Shown piece by piece: positions 8,401-15,818 of a stretch of 64,000 nucleotides of DNA (position 1 is its first letter; every line of letters starts with the position of its first letter). The translations under genes and the position numbers were made by a program. The notes below the pieces were generated by a model, which was not told the DNA's origin, did not search any database, and saw only the letters and a list, made by a program, of their open reading frames with translations. The stretch covers positions 303,408 to 367,407 of the forward strand of contig NZ_JAVHJP010000003.1 in NCBI RefSeq assembly GCF_031020795.1. Reading direction: 5' to 3'. The stretch comes from Hydrogenophaga pseudoflava. GTDB lineage: Bacteria > Pseudomonadota > Gammaproteobacteria > Burkholderiales > Burkholderiaceae_C.

Positions 8401-9323
8401 CCGACCGCCGCCTCACGCTCTCGGGCGATGCCAGCGCCACGCTGGACGGCCGCCTGCTGCAGCTGCGCGGCCAGCTCAGGGCCGACTCGGCCCTGTTCAT
8501 CCTGCCCGACGAAAGCACGCCCAGCCTGGGCGACGACGTGGTGGTGCGCAGCACGCGCGACCTGCCGGTGCCCGCCGGCACCGGCCAGCGCGTGCAGCCG
8601 GACGTCTCGGTCACACTGGACCTGGGGCCGCAATTCGAGGTGCGCGGCCAGGGCCTGGAAGCGCGGCTGGAAGGACAGCTCAGCGTGCGCGCCACGCCCG
8701 CCCTGCCGACGCCGCGGGTGCTGGGCGAGGTGCGCACGGTCAATGGCACCTACCGCGCCTACGACCAGAAGCTGCGCATCGAGTCGGGCGTGCTGCGGTT
8801 CACCGGCCCCTACGACGATCCGGCGCTGGACATCCGCGCCGTGCGCGTGCTGCCGGAGAACACCAACCAGCGCGTGGGCGTGCAGCTCAGTGGCAACGCC
8901 CAGGCCCCGCGCGTGTCCCTGTTCGCCGACCCGGACCTGCCCGATGGCGACAAGCTGGCCTGGCTGGTGCTCGGCCGCCCGGCCTCGGCCGCGGGTGCCC
9001 AGGCCTTCGTGCTGCAGCAGGCGGCTCGGCGCCTGCTCTCGAGCGGCGGCGAGCCGCTGGACGGCGCGCTGGCGCGCACGCTGGGCATCGACGAAATCGG
9101 CTTCTCGGGCTCGGGCACCAATGCCGATGGCACCACCACCGGCGCAGCCCTCACGCTGGGAAAGCGCCTCTCCAGCGACCTCTACCTGAGCTATGAACAA
9201 AGCCTGGCCGGCGCCATGAGCACGGTGTCCATCCTGTACGACCTCTCGCGCCGCCTGACCCTGCGCGCAAGGGCCGGGACCGAGAACGCAGTCGACCTGA
9301 TCTTCACGCACCGCTACGACTGA
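5436..9323 (+). CDS. tamB: TamB, translocation and assembly module inner-membrane subunit
   Basis: A 1295-residue protein, close to the usual length of TamB. A single N-terminal membrane anchor (LWLAGGALVLLLAALVALWLW, residues ~8-28) is followed by a very long repetitive beta-rich region. The conserved C-terminal DUF490/TamB domain contains GTYRAYDQKLRIESGVLRF and DPALDIRAVR. These proteins form a hydrophobic groove across the periplasm and are implicated in outer-membrane protein assembly and lipid transport. The ATG at 5436 overlaps the tamA stop (TGATG), indicating translational coupling. Base composition is very GC-rich and gives a long antisense shadow frame. Confidence 0.93.
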   Translation: MRAVVRTGLWLAGGALVLLLAALVALWLWADTPGSLARALGWAERWTQQASASPGRLHTESVEGSLRGGGRIGTLRWSQDGFSVQAEGVSLQWGDALWTDALRGRGLHIPSLAIRSLRVDDQRSPTPSEPPTDLSLPLPLSLGFSVDQFELTGRQALSASEIVGHYRYAALSTPTEAPTLPDTPGVNAAHRLRLDSLQWAEGRYRGQLNLGAQAPLPLALALQGEVRGRVPDGTTLSLHAAASVSGTLAGVGAALDIRAQAQPADGATGPDATTLSLTARVLPWADQPLHSADANARALNLALLWPTAPVTALSGQLKAQPDGDGWRARVQLDNAREGPADQRGLPLQQLQADVRQLGDRWTVSALQARLGGGTLQGQASFALGTAGGAGATALTDWQGELQAKGVQATRLWSTLPPGVLDGSASARAAPAPAPAGAIDLQAQLAAVGARLQGQGRLEPAQRSLQGRWGLDLPGARLDWDGQAAHGSGQGELRARLDNPSRLLDWVRGLRSLPVWSASARDALASLDRLRVDNGVNARLQWSGGLAALGWPAPATASTPASVPPPRLQATLNLPGLGWQGGDGAAPLRLDGVVLNANGPLDALALTAAGAATTGGWRLGLDAGGQLGIALASGRLDLARLQLRLGPEPASARVPGWRLANTTPLRLAWTLDPTAGPALDAGTGALALSPLPGTATAPDTPLTLDWQRLVWQADTLDTRGRLQGLSLPWLEAFAALGQAPPSPLASNGLGGDLVLDGDWDLRLPANAADTLTLAASLQRRSGDLRWNGGNGGPEAPLSAGVRDARLSLNVQDRRVQAALRWDTERLGQASADLSSTLGSGSAGSDDPLERWWPANAPLSGSAQVRLPQVGVWSLLAPPGWRMQGTLSADARLGGTRGSPAWTGNLQADELALRSVVDGIAFTNGQLRATLAGERIRVDRFSLQGPGGAASGGTLEASGQAEWRSVPGSLLRQPYIELKAQAQRLRISSRPDRRLTLSGDASATLDGRLLQLRGQLRADSALFILPDESTPSLGDDVVVRSTRDLPVPAGTGQRVQPDVSVTLDLGPQFEVRGQGLEARLEGQLSVRATPALPTPRVLGEVRTVNGTYRAYDQKLRIESGVLRFTGPYDDPALDIRAVRVLPENTNQRVGVQLSGNAQAPRVSLFADPDLPDGDKLAWLVLGRPASAAGAQAFVLQQAARRLLSSGGEPLDGALARTLGIDEIGFSGSGTNADGTTTGAALTLGKRLSSDLYLSYEQSLAGAMSTVSILYDLSRRLTLRARAGTENAVDLIFTHRYD

Positions 9324-9342
9324 TCGGGCCCTGCGCCGCACA

Positions 9343-9348
9343 TACAAT
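9343..9348 (+). promoter_or_regulatory. Probable -10 element (TACAAT) of the tRNA-Arg gene
   Basis: TACAAT lies 14 bases before the mature tRNA 5' end and is followed by a GC-rich discriminator (GCGGGC), typical of stable-RNA promoters under stringent control. The -35 region would fall in the last codons of tamB and is weak. Confidence 0.45.
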
Positions 9349-9362
9349 GCGGGCTCTCTGCC

Positions 9363-9437
9363 GCCGCCATAGTTCAATGGATAGAACGAGCGCCTCCTAA
9401 GCGCTAGATACAGGTTCGATTCCTGTTGGTGGTACCA
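9363..9437 (+). tRNA. tRNA-Arg (anticodon CCT)
   Basis: The 75 bases fold as a full cloverleaf. The acceptor arm is GCCGCCA with TGGTGGT (two G-U pairs), the anticodon loop is CTCCTAA within a GCGC-type stem, giving anticodon CCT for AGG codons, and the T arm is ACAGG-TTCGATT-CCTGT. Discriminator A and an encoded CCA follow. It sits between tamB and the convergent iron-permease gene. Confidence 0.95.
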
Positions 9438-9438
9438 G

Positions 9439-11049
9439 TCAGCGCTGGCGCAGCGTGCGCGACAGCATGATCACCGGCACCAGCCCCACCAGCACCAGCG
9501 TAAGGGCCGGCAGCGCCGCCTCCCCCAGACGCTCGTCGCGCGCCAGCTGGTAGGCCACCACCGCCAGGGTGTCGCTGTTGAAGGGCCGCAGCACTAGGGT
9601 GGCGGGCAGCTCCTTCATCACGTCCACGAACACCAGCAGCGCCGCGGCGGCCGTCGTGCGCCGCAGCAGCGGCCAGTGCACGCGCAGCGCGAGTGCGGCG
9701 CCGGTAGTCCCCAGCATGCGCGCCGAGTCGTCCAGGCTGGCGGGGACGCGCGCGTAGCCGCTCTGCACCGACTGCAAGGACACGGCCGTGAAGCGCACCA
9801 GATAGGCCCAGACGATGCCCAGCACGGTCGCTGTCACCCAGTAGCCGATGCTGCCCTCGGGGAAGGCCTTCTGCGCCCAGCCCACCGGCAGCAGCAGACC
9901 GACCACGATCACCGCGCCCGGCACCGCATAACCCAGGCCCGCCAGCTGCACCACACCGCGGGTCAGCACGCCGGGCCGGGTGCGCACGGCGAACGCCAGC
10001 AACAGCGCCAGCACCGTGGCCGCCGCCGCGCTGATGGCGGCCAGGCGCACGCTGTTGCCAGCCCACTGCACGAACGAGGTCCAAGGGAGCTCGTCCCAGC
10101 CACCGATCAGCGGACGCAGCATGAACAGCACCGGCAGCACGAAACCGAACAGGATGGGCAGCGCGCAGGCCAGCCAGGCCAGCGCCGACCGGCCCCCTGC
10201 CAGGCGCACCGGCTGCGCATCGGCGCTGCCGGCGCGCTGGCCGCGCAGCGAGGCAAAGCGCATGCGCTGCTGGGCCCGGCGCTCGAGCCACAGCAGCAGC
10301 GCCACCAGCGCCAGCAGCATGGTGGCCAGCTGCGCCGCAGCCAACGGCATGTCCATGGCCAGCCAGGCCTTGTAGATCCCGGCGGTGAAGGTCTGGATGC
10401 CGAAGTAGCTGGACACGCCGTAGTCGGCCAGCGTCTCCATCAGCGCCAGCGCCACGCCGGCCGCCACCGCCGGGCGCGCCAGCGGCAGCGCCACCTCGCG
10501 GATGCGGCGCGACAGCGGTGCGCCCAGCAGCCGGGCCGCTTCCATCAGCTGCGCCGCGCGCTCGGTCAGCGCCGTGCGCGCCAGCAGGTAGACATAGGGG
10601 TAGAGCGAAAAAGTGAAGACCCAGACCGCGCCGGCGGTGTTGCGGATTTCGGGGAACACCCGCCCGCGCAGACCGAAGCTCTCGCGCATCCACACCTGAA
10701 GCGGGCCGCTGAACTGCAGGAAGTCGGTGTAGGCGTAGGCCACGACGTAGGCCGGCATGGCCAGCGGCAGCAGCAGCGCCCACTCGAACACGCGCCGCCC
10801 CGGGAAGTCGAACAGGGTGACCGCGCTGGCAGTGGCCATGCCCACCACTGCGACTCCCAGCGCCACGCTCAGGCACAGCACCAGCGAGGTGGCGGTGTAG
10901 TCCGGCAACACGGTGCGCGACATTTCCGCGAGCACCTCGCGCGCCGCGGCGTCGAACTGGGACCACGACGCCAGCAGCGCCAGCACCGGCAAGGTCAGCG
11001 CCAGGGCCAGCAGCAGCAGACCAACGGTGGAGGTAATGCGGGACAACAC
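9439..11049 (-). CDS. fbpB: Iron(III) ABC transporter permease (FbpB/SfuB family)
   Basis: A 536-residue, about 12-segment inner-membrane permease made of two homologous halves, as in FbpB. Each half has an EAA-type loop contacting the ATPase, e.g. EAARLLGAPLSRRIREVALP near residues 170-190. It would move ferric iron delivered by a periplasmic binding protein. The start is GTG at 11049, only 34 bases from the divergent ATPase gene start. No FbpA-type binding-protein gene is in the window. The stop lies two bases after the tRNA CCA. Confidence 0.85.
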   Translation of the reverse strand: MLSRITSTVGLLLLALALTLPVLALLASWSQFDAAAREVLAEMSRTVLPDYTATSLVLCLSVALGVAVVGMATASAVTLFDFPGRRVFEWALLLPLAMPAYVVAYAYTDFLQFSGPLQVWMRESFGLRGRVFPEIRNTAGAVWVFTFSLYPYVYLLARTALTERAAQLMEAARLLGAPLSRRIREVALPLARPAVAAGVALALMETLADYGVSSYFGIQTFTAGIYKAWLAMDMPLAAAQLATMLLALVALLLWLERRAQQRMRFASLRGQRAGSADAQPVRLAGGRSALAWLACALPILFGFVLPVLFMLRPLIGGWDELPWTSFVQWAGNSVRLAAISAAAATVLALLLAFAVRTRPGVLTRGVVQLAGLGYAVPGAVIVVGLLLPVGWAQKAFPEGSIGYWVTATVLGIVWAYLVRFTAVSLQSVQSGYARVPASLDDSARMLGTTGAALALRVHWPLLRRTTAAAALLVFVDVMKELPATLVLRPFNSDTLAVVAYQLARDERLGEAALPALTLVLVGLVPVIMLSRTLRQR

Positions 11050-11050
11050 A

Positions 11051-11069
11051 AATGAGAATTGTAGTTATC
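11051..11069. promoter_or_regulatory. Candidate Fur box between divergent fbpB and fbpC
   Basis: AATGAGAATTGTAGTTATC agrees with the 19-base Fur consensus at 11 positions. It fills the 34-base gap between the two divergent start codons. TACAAT -10-like hexamers flank or overlap it on both strands (minus 11063-11058, plus 11070-11075), so iron-loaded Fur would block both genes. Confidence 0.6.
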
Positions 11070-11083
11070 TACAATGGACCACC

Positions 11084-12190
11084 ATGTTCCTCCAGGTCAG
11101 CCAGCTCAGCGTCCAGTACCCCGGCTCGTCCCACCCCGCGGTGGACAGCGTCACGCTGGGCCTGCGCGCGGGCGACATCGGCGTGTTGATCGGTCCCTCG
11201 GGCTGCGGCAAGACCACCCTGTTGCGCGCCGTGGCCGGGCTTGAGCGGGCCCACTCCGGCAGCATCACTCTGGAAAGCGAGACTGTCAGCGACGCCTCGC
11301 TGCACGTGCCCGCTGAGAAGCGGCGCATCGGCATGGTGTTTCAGGACTACGCGCTGTTCCCGCACCTGGACGTCGGCCGCAACGTGGCGTTCGGCATCGC
11401 CCGATTGCCGCGCGCCGAGCGCGAGCAGCGCGTGGCCGAGGTGCTGGCGCTGGTGGGTCTGGACGGCATGCAGGCGCGCTACCCGCACGAGCTCTCCGGC
11501 GGCCAGCAGCAGCGTGTGGCGCTGGCCCGCGCACTGGCGCCGCGCCCGCGCCTGTTGCTGCTGGACGAGCCCTTCTCGAACCTCGACGTCGACCTGCGCG
11601 AGCGGCTGGCGCACGAGGTGCGCGGGATCCTCAAGGCGGCCGGCGCGACCGCCCTGTTTGTCACGCACGACCAGTTGGAGGCGTTTGCCATCGGCGACCT
11701 GATCGGCGTCATGCACGAAGGCCGGTTGCACCAGTGGGACGACGCCTACGCGCTCTACCACCGGCCGGCCACCCGCTTCGTGGCCGAGTTCATCGGCCAC
11801 GGCGTGTTCGCCCCGGCGCAGATCCAGCAGGTGGCCGGCGAGGTCATCGTGCAGACGCCGATGGGTGCGCTGCTGGACGTCGAAGAATGTCCGCTGCCCA
11901 CGGCCTACGAGGCCGGCCTGTGCGACGTGCTGCTGCGCGCCGACGACATCGTGCACGACGACGCCGCGCCGGTGAAGGCGCAGATCCTGCGCAAGGCCTT
12001 CCGGGGCTCGGAGTTCCTCTACACGCTGCGCCTGTCCAGCGGCGAGACGCTGATGACCCACGTGCCCTCGCACCACAACCACGCCATCGGTGAGTGGATC
12101 GGCATCCGGGCCGAGGTGGACCACGTCGTCACCTTCGAGCGCGGCGCCTCGGCCACCACACCGCCGGCGCCGGGCGTGCACCTGCGCTGA
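11084..12190 (+). CDS. fbpC: Iron(III) ABC transporter ATP-binding protein (FbpC family)
   Basis: A 368-residue ABC ATPase. Walker A is GPSGCGKTT, the signature is LSGGQQQRVALARAL, Walker B is LLLLDEPFSNLD and the switch is FVTHDQ. A C-terminal regulatory TOBE-like extension follows from about residue 240, as in FbpC/CysA-type subunits. It energises the divergent FbpB permease at the cytoplasmic face. The -10-like TACAAT at 11070-11075 predicts a transcript beginning almost at the start codon. Regulation by Fur is inferred from the box at 11051-11069. Confidence 0.87.
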   Translation: MFLQVSQLSVQYPGSSHPAVDSVTLGLRAGDIGVLIGPSGCGKTTLLRAVAGLERAHSGSITLESETVSDASLHVPAEKRRIGMVFQDYALFPHLDVGRNVAFGIARLPRAEREQRVAEVLALVGLDGMQARYPHELSGGQQQRVALARALAPRPRLLLLDEPFSNLDVDLRERLAHEVRGILKAAGATALFVTHDQLEAFAIGDLIGVMHEGRLHQWDDAYALYHRPATRFVAEFIGHGVFAPAQIQQVAGEVIVQTPMGALLDVEECPLPTAYEAGLCDVLLRADDIVHDDAAPVKAQILRKAFRGSEFLYTLRLSSGETLMTHVPSHHNHAIGEWIGIRAEVDHVVTFERGASATTPPAPGVHLR

Positions 12191-12198
12191 GGCACCCC

Positions 12199-12867
12199 GT
12201 GGCGGGTGCCCGGACCCCACCCTCCATCCTGCTCACCGGATTCGAGCCGTTCGGTGGCGAACGCGTCAACCCCAGCGCACTCGTCGCGCACGCACTGCAC
12301 GGCGAGCACATCGGTGGCTGGCCGGTGACCTCTCTCGTGCTGCCCTGTGTGTTCGGCGAGGCCATCGCTGCGTTGGAACAGGCGCTGGCGACCCAGCGGC
12401 CGGCCCTGGTGATCGCCCTCGGCCAGGCGGGCGGGCGAGAAGCCGTGACGGTGGAGCGCATCGCCGTCAACCGGGACGACGCACGCATCCCGGACAACGC
12501 AGACGTGCAGCCGCTGGACCGGGCGGTGGTACCGGGTGCCCCGACGGCCTATTTCAGCCGCCTGCCCGTCAAGGCGATGGTGGCGGCGCTGCAGGCCGAC
12601 GGCGTGTCGGCGGCCGAGTCGCTGAGCGCCGGCAGCTTCGTCTGCAACCACCTGTTCTATGGCCTGATGCACGCCCTGCGGCGGCGGCGCAGCGTGCAGG
12701 CCGGTTTCGTGCATCTGCCCTGGCTGCCCGAGCAGGTCGCGGAGCGCCCCGGGGCCTTCGCGCTCCCGCTCGACACCCAGGTGGGCGCCGTGCGCGGCCT
12801 GCTGGCCACGGCGCTGCAGTGGCGCGGCCGGGGCGATCTGCAGCGCGTGGGCGGGACGCTGGACTGA
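12199..12867 (+). CDS. pcp: Pyroglutamyl-peptidase I
   Basis: A 222-residue cysteine peptidase (family C15) that removes N-terminal pyroglutamate from peptides in the cytoplasm. The catalytic triad is visible: Glu in VTVERIAVN (~86), Cys in AGSFVCNHLFY (~149) and His in FVHLPWLPEQ (~172). The substrate loop LLTGFEPFGGERVNPS is at ~11-26. The GTG at 12199 gives the usual length of about 215-220 residues. It starts 8 bases after fbpC and is probably co-transcribed, without an obvious functional link. Confidence 0.9.
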   Translation: MAGARTPPSILLTGFEPFGGERVNPSALVAHALHGEHIGGWPVTSLVLPCVFGEAIAALEQALATQRPALVIALGQAGGREAVTVERIAVNRDDARIPDNADVQPLDRAVVPGAPTAYFSRLPVKAMVAALQADGVSAAESLSAGSFVCNHLFYGLMHALRRRRSVQAGFVHLPWLPEQVAERPGAFALPLDTQVGAVRGLLATALQWRGRGDLQRVGGTLD

Positions 12868-12885
12868 GCCTGCTGCGCGTGTGAG

Positions 12886-12914
12886 GAACCGCCCGGCCCA
12901 GTGGCCGGCGGTTC
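12886..12914. terminator. Hairpin between convergent pcp and crp-like genes
   Basis: The strong near-perfect hairpin pairs GAACCGCC with GGCGGTTC and GGCC with GGCC around a CAGT loop. There is no T-tract on either side, so it may act as a mutual barrier or transcript stabiliser rather than a classical intrinsic terminator. Confidence 0.5.
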
Positions 12915-13545
12915 ATGACAGGGCCCCCCCCGCCATGGACGGCGGCACCCAGGGCGCAAGCCCCTCCGACGACACCAGGGGCAGCGGATGGGCGCGGACC
13001 GGACCACTCTTGCGGCGGCGCGGGGGCAGCAGCTGGGCCAGACCGCGGCACACGGTCTCGGCCTGGGCATCCACCATCTGGGCCAGCTCGCGCAGGGCCG
13101 GCAGGGCCGAACGCAGCGCATCCGCGCGCGCCCCGTCGACCTCCTGGGCGCTCTGCCAGGGCAGGCCCAGGAGCTGAAGCAGGCAGGCCAGCCGCGAGAG
13201 CACGTTGCCGGTGCGCAGTGTGGCCATGTCCTGGCTGCGCATCTGTTGCTGGAACAGGGCCTCGCGCAGCAGGGACTCGCGGTCGGTCTCACTGGGCACG
13301 GGCACTGGCGCCAGCCGGCAGTCGGTGAAGGCGCTGGCAGTGAACGGACAGGGCTGATCGCACAAGGATTCGATGCCCACCAGATCGCCCGGCAGTGCGA
13401 TCAGCACCGCCAGACGCGAGGGGCCGCTCTCGCGGTCCAGGCGCACCGTGCCTTCGAGCACACGCCACAGGGCGCTGGTGGCGCCGGCCTTGAACAGTTC
13501 TTGACCGGCGGACAGGCGCACCGGTTCCTTCACGGGATTCGACAT
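12913..13545 (-). CDS. Crp/Fnr-family transcriptional regulator
   Basis: A 210-residue regulator. The N-terminal part is a cyclic-nucleotide-binding-like beta barrel (LSAGQELFKAGATSALWRVLEGTVRL). A long helix follows, then a C-terminal winged helix whose recognition helix region (LRELAQMVDAQAETVCRGLAQL) matches the Crp type. The N-terminal cysteine set of FNR is absent; the cysteines near residues 75-90 (LCDQPCPFTASAFTDC) are placed differently, so oxygen sensing by an Fe-S cluster is not indicated. The effector is unknown. It lies just downstream of the copper module on the same strand. Confidence 0.8.
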   Translation of the reverse strand: MSNPVKEPVRLSAGQELFKAGATSALWRVLEGTVRLDRESGPSRLAVLIALPGDLVGIESLCDQPCPFTASAFTDCRLAPVPVPSETDRESLLREALFQQQMRSQDMATLRTGNVLSRLACLLQLLGLPWQSAQEVDGARADALRSALPALRELAQMVDAQAETVCRGLAQLLPPRRRKSGPVRAHPLPLVSSEGLAPWVPPSMAGGALS

Positions 13546-13628
13546 CACAACTCCGGAAACAGACTTCACCAGGCCGGGTGCTCCGCTGCGCCCTGGCCCA
13601 CGGGGGCGGGCCTCGGCCCGCCGGTGCA

Positions 13629-14036
13629 TCAGCCCGGGAGCGGAGGACCGCGCGCCGCGGCGCACGGCGCCTCGGCGGAACGGAGTTCGGTGGAGAGAAA
13701 CCAGGGAGTGGGCCAGCCCGGCGTCCCGGCGGCCGTCAAGGGCTTGCCGGGCAGCAGGGGTGCAAAGCGCTCGGCGGCGAGTGTGCAGTGGCCGCAGAGA
13801 TCGAGCGCGGTGGCGCCTACGCTGTCCGGCGTGGCTGCCGGGCCTCTGCCCAGTTCGCTCGCCAGCACCCACTGCATGCCCTGCGCGGTGCACAGCGCCA
13901 CCCAGTTCAGCCTGTCCTGCGGGACACCCGAGGCCACCGCGCGCGACACCGCGGGCGCCAGCGTGGCCAGCATCAGTGCGGCCACCAAGCCGCCCGACAG
14001 GCGCCGGGACAGGTGGTGCCAGGACAGGAGGTTCAT
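13629..14036 (-). CDS. DUF2946 family protein (first copy, copper module)
   Basis: A 135-residue exported or anchored protein. An N-terminal hydrophobic segment (GGLVAALMLATLAPAVSRA) is followed by the DUF2946 hallmarks NWVALCTAQGMQWV and CGHCTLAAE, which give a Cys...CxxC arrangement. DUF2946 genes commonly neighbour copper-handling genes; here one lies on each side of a PCu(A)C chaperone gene. It starts 20 bases after the chaperone stop. A role in periplasmic copper binding is inferred; no biochemical function is established for the family as far as I know. Confidence 0.75.
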   Translation of the reverse strand: MNLLSWHHLSRRLSGGLVAALMLATLAPAVSRAVASGVPQDRLNWVALCTAQGMQWVLASELGRGPAATPDSVGATALDLCGHCTLAAERFAPLLPGKPLTAAGTPGWPTPWFLSTELRSAEAPCAAARGPPLPG

Positions 14037-14056
14037 CAGGCTTCGACGGCCTGTGG

Positions 14057-14536
14057 TCAGTGCTTGTGCCCGGCGGCCGGCGCGGGCTTGCCGGCCATGC
14101 CCTGCATGGCCGCGATCGGCTTGACCGGGGCCTTGACCTCCACCGTCTCGCGCTTGCCGTCCTTGCCTTCGAACACCAGCGTGACCGGCACCACGTCGCC
14201 CTCCTTCACCTGGGCCTTCAGGTCCTGCAGCATCACGTGGTAGCCGCCGGGCTTGAGCTCGACCGGCTGGCCGGCCGGCAGCGCCAGGCCGGGGACCTGG
14301 CGCATCTTCATGACGTTGTTGTCCATCGCCATCTCGTGGATCTCGGCCACACCGGCGACCGGTGACTTGATCTCGACCAGTTTGCTGTCGGCCTTGGCGG
14401 TCAGCTGCATGAAAGCGCCGGTGGCCTTCTGTTGTGCCACGGTGGCGCGGACCCAAGGGTCCTTGATCTCGACGGAGGACTGGGCCAGGGCGCCGGCCGA
14501 GGCGGCGATGAGGGCGATGCTGATGAGGTATTTCAT
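14057..14536 (-). CDS. PCu(A)C-type periplasmic copper chaperone
   Basis: A 159-residue secreted protein with a signal peptide (residues 1-19, ...AGALAQ). The copper-binding signature H(M)X10MX21HXM is exact: His67, Met78, His100 and Met102. Family members carry Cu(I) to the CuA or CuB site of cytochrome c oxidase. A His-containing tail (AAGHKH) could be an extra metal site. It is flanked by two DUF2946 genes on the same strand, giving a compact copper operon without a TonB-dependent receptor. Confidence 0.9.
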   Translation of the reverse strand: MKYLISIALIAASAGALAQSSVEIKDPWVRATVAQQKATGAFMQLTAKADSKLVEIKSPVAGVAEIHEMAMDNNVMKMRQVPGLALPAGQPVELKPGGYHVMLQDLKAQVKEGDVVPVTLVFEGKDGKRETVEVKAPVKPIAAMQGMAGKPAPAAGHKH

Positions 14537-14672
14537 GGGAACTCCTGGGATGACGAACGAGGGATGGCGCCGGGGCGCCGGATGGGACGGGACGAGAAAG
14601 GGGACGCGGGGGCGCGAAGCCGGCCGGATGCGAGGGCGGGCCCCGCGTGGGGGCGCGCCACGGCGCGGGACT

Positions 14673-15068
14673 TCAGCGGCTCAGCGGGGGCGCCCGGGAG
14701 CGGGCGGTCGCCCAGACCGTGTCGGTCAGGGGTGCGCGGTAGAACGCGGGCGGCTGTTCGGCCGGGGGAACCGGCACCACGGTGACAGCCTGCACCGGTG
14801 GCAGGCCGCTGGCCCCGCTGTGCAGGGTGCACCAGGGGCAGTGCGGGCTGGCATCGGCGCCGTAGGGCTGCCCGTCGGTCTTCTGCGACCGCTCACCGGC
14901 ATCGGCCTGGACCCAGACCATGCCGGTCGTGGTGCATATCTCCAGCCAGTCGGCCCGCTCGCTGCCGCCCATCCGGGCCTGAGCAATGGTCGGCGCGAGC
15001 GCACCCAGCAGCATGGCCACGATGGCCAGCCAGGCGGCAAAACGGCGACGCAGGCGCAGGAACGGCAT
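14673..15068 (-). CDS. DUF2946 family protein (second copy, copper module)
   Basis: A 131-residue protein with an N-terminal hydrophobic anchor (AAWLAIVAMLLGALAPTIAQA), then ADWLEICTTTGMVWV and HCPWCTLHSG. This is the same Cys plus CxxC layout as the other DUF2946 copy but clearly diverged from it. It is the first gene of the predicted copper module, 136 bases before the PCu(A)C chaperone. The ATG at 15068 was preferred to one at 15161 because the latter would add a non-hydrophobic leader. Confidence 0.7.
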   Translation of the reverse strand: MPFLRLRRRFAAWLAIVAMLLGALAPTIAQARMGGSERADWLEICTTTGMVWVQADAGERSQKTDGQPYGADASPHCPWCTLHSGASGLPPVQAVTVVPVPPAEQPPAFYRAPLTDTVWATARSRAPPLSR

Positions 15069-15164
15069 CGGGCGATGGTAACAGCGCGGTCCGGTTGGCG
15101 ACGCATGCCGGCCAGCCCGCGGCCCTACGATGCCGACGTTCGACCCACCCTCAGGAGACACCCC

Positions 15165-15812
15165 ATGCTCACCCTCTGCGGCTTCTCAGCCAGCAACTAC
15201 TACAACAAGGTCAAGCTCGCCCTGCTCGAAAAAGGCGTGCCGTTCGAAGAAGAACTGGTCTGGGTCGGCCAGTCCGATCTGTCCGCCAGCCCGCTGGGCA
15301 AGGTGCCCTACCTCAAGACCGATGAAGGCCCGCTGTGCGAGTCGACCGTGATCCTCGAATACCTGGAGGCGAAGTACCCCGAGCACCCGCTGCTGCCGGC
15401 CGACGCGTTCGCCGCCGCCAAGGCGCGCGAACTGCTGCGCTTCATCGAGCTGCATCTGGAGCTGGTGGCGCGCAACCTCTACCCCGAGGCCTTCTTCGGT
15501 GGCAAGGTCAGCGACGCCGCCAAGGAAAAGGCCGGCCAGCAGCTGGAGAAGAACGTGGCTGCCTTCGCGAAGCTGGCAAGCTTCCCGTCCTTCATCGGCG
15601 GTCCCGAATTCACGCTGGCCGACGTGGGGGCCGCGGTGCACCTGCCGCTGGTGAGCAGCGCCAGCAAGATCATCTACGGCAAGGACGTGCTGGCGGACCT
15701 TCCGGTGCGCGACTACCTCAAGCGCCTCGGCGAGCGGCCCGCGGTGCAGAAGGTCAACGCCGACCGCAAGACCAATACCGAGCTGATGCTGGCGCGCGCG
15801 AAGGCGAAGTAA
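15165..15812 (+). CDS. Glutathione S-transferase family protein
   Basis: A 215-residue soluble protein. The thioredoxin-like N-terminal domain has the pattern LCGFSASNYYNKVKLALLEK, then SPLGKVPYL (cis-Pro region) and ESTVILEYLE (glutathione gamma-Glu contact). An all-helical C-terminal domain follows. The substrate class cannot be told from sequence. It is transcribed alone on the plus strand, convergent with plsC. Confidence 0.87.
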   Translation: MLTLCGFSASNYYNKVKLALLEKGVPFEEELVWVGQSDLSASPLGKVPYLKTDEGPLCESTVILEYLEAKYPEHPLLPADAFAAAKARELLRFIELHLELVARNLYPEAFFGGKVSDAAKEKAGQQLEKNVAAFAKLASFPSFIGGPEFTLADVGAAVHLPLVSSASKIIYGKDVLADLPVRDYLKRLGERPAVQKVNADRKTNTELMLARAKAK

Positions 15813-15818
15813 GAAAAA

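Noticed and set aside
5805..9377. A 1190-codon antisense frame over tamB
   Set aside because: Same effect of high GC third positions; composition is Arg/Gln/Ala-rich without domains, and TamB on the plus strand is well supported.
12913..13545. The Crp/Fnr-family protein as the oxygen-sensing regulator that binds the FNR box at 940-953
   Set aside because: It lacks the N-terminal cysteine arrangement of FNR/ANR, so there is no sequence basis to link it with that box; a true FNR is expected elsewhere.
13605..13622. GGCGGGC-CTCG-GCCCGCC hairpin between the DUF2946 and crp-like genes as a terminator
   Set aside because: A 7-bp GC stem without a T-tract in DNA of this composition is too likely by chance; position alone does not make the case.
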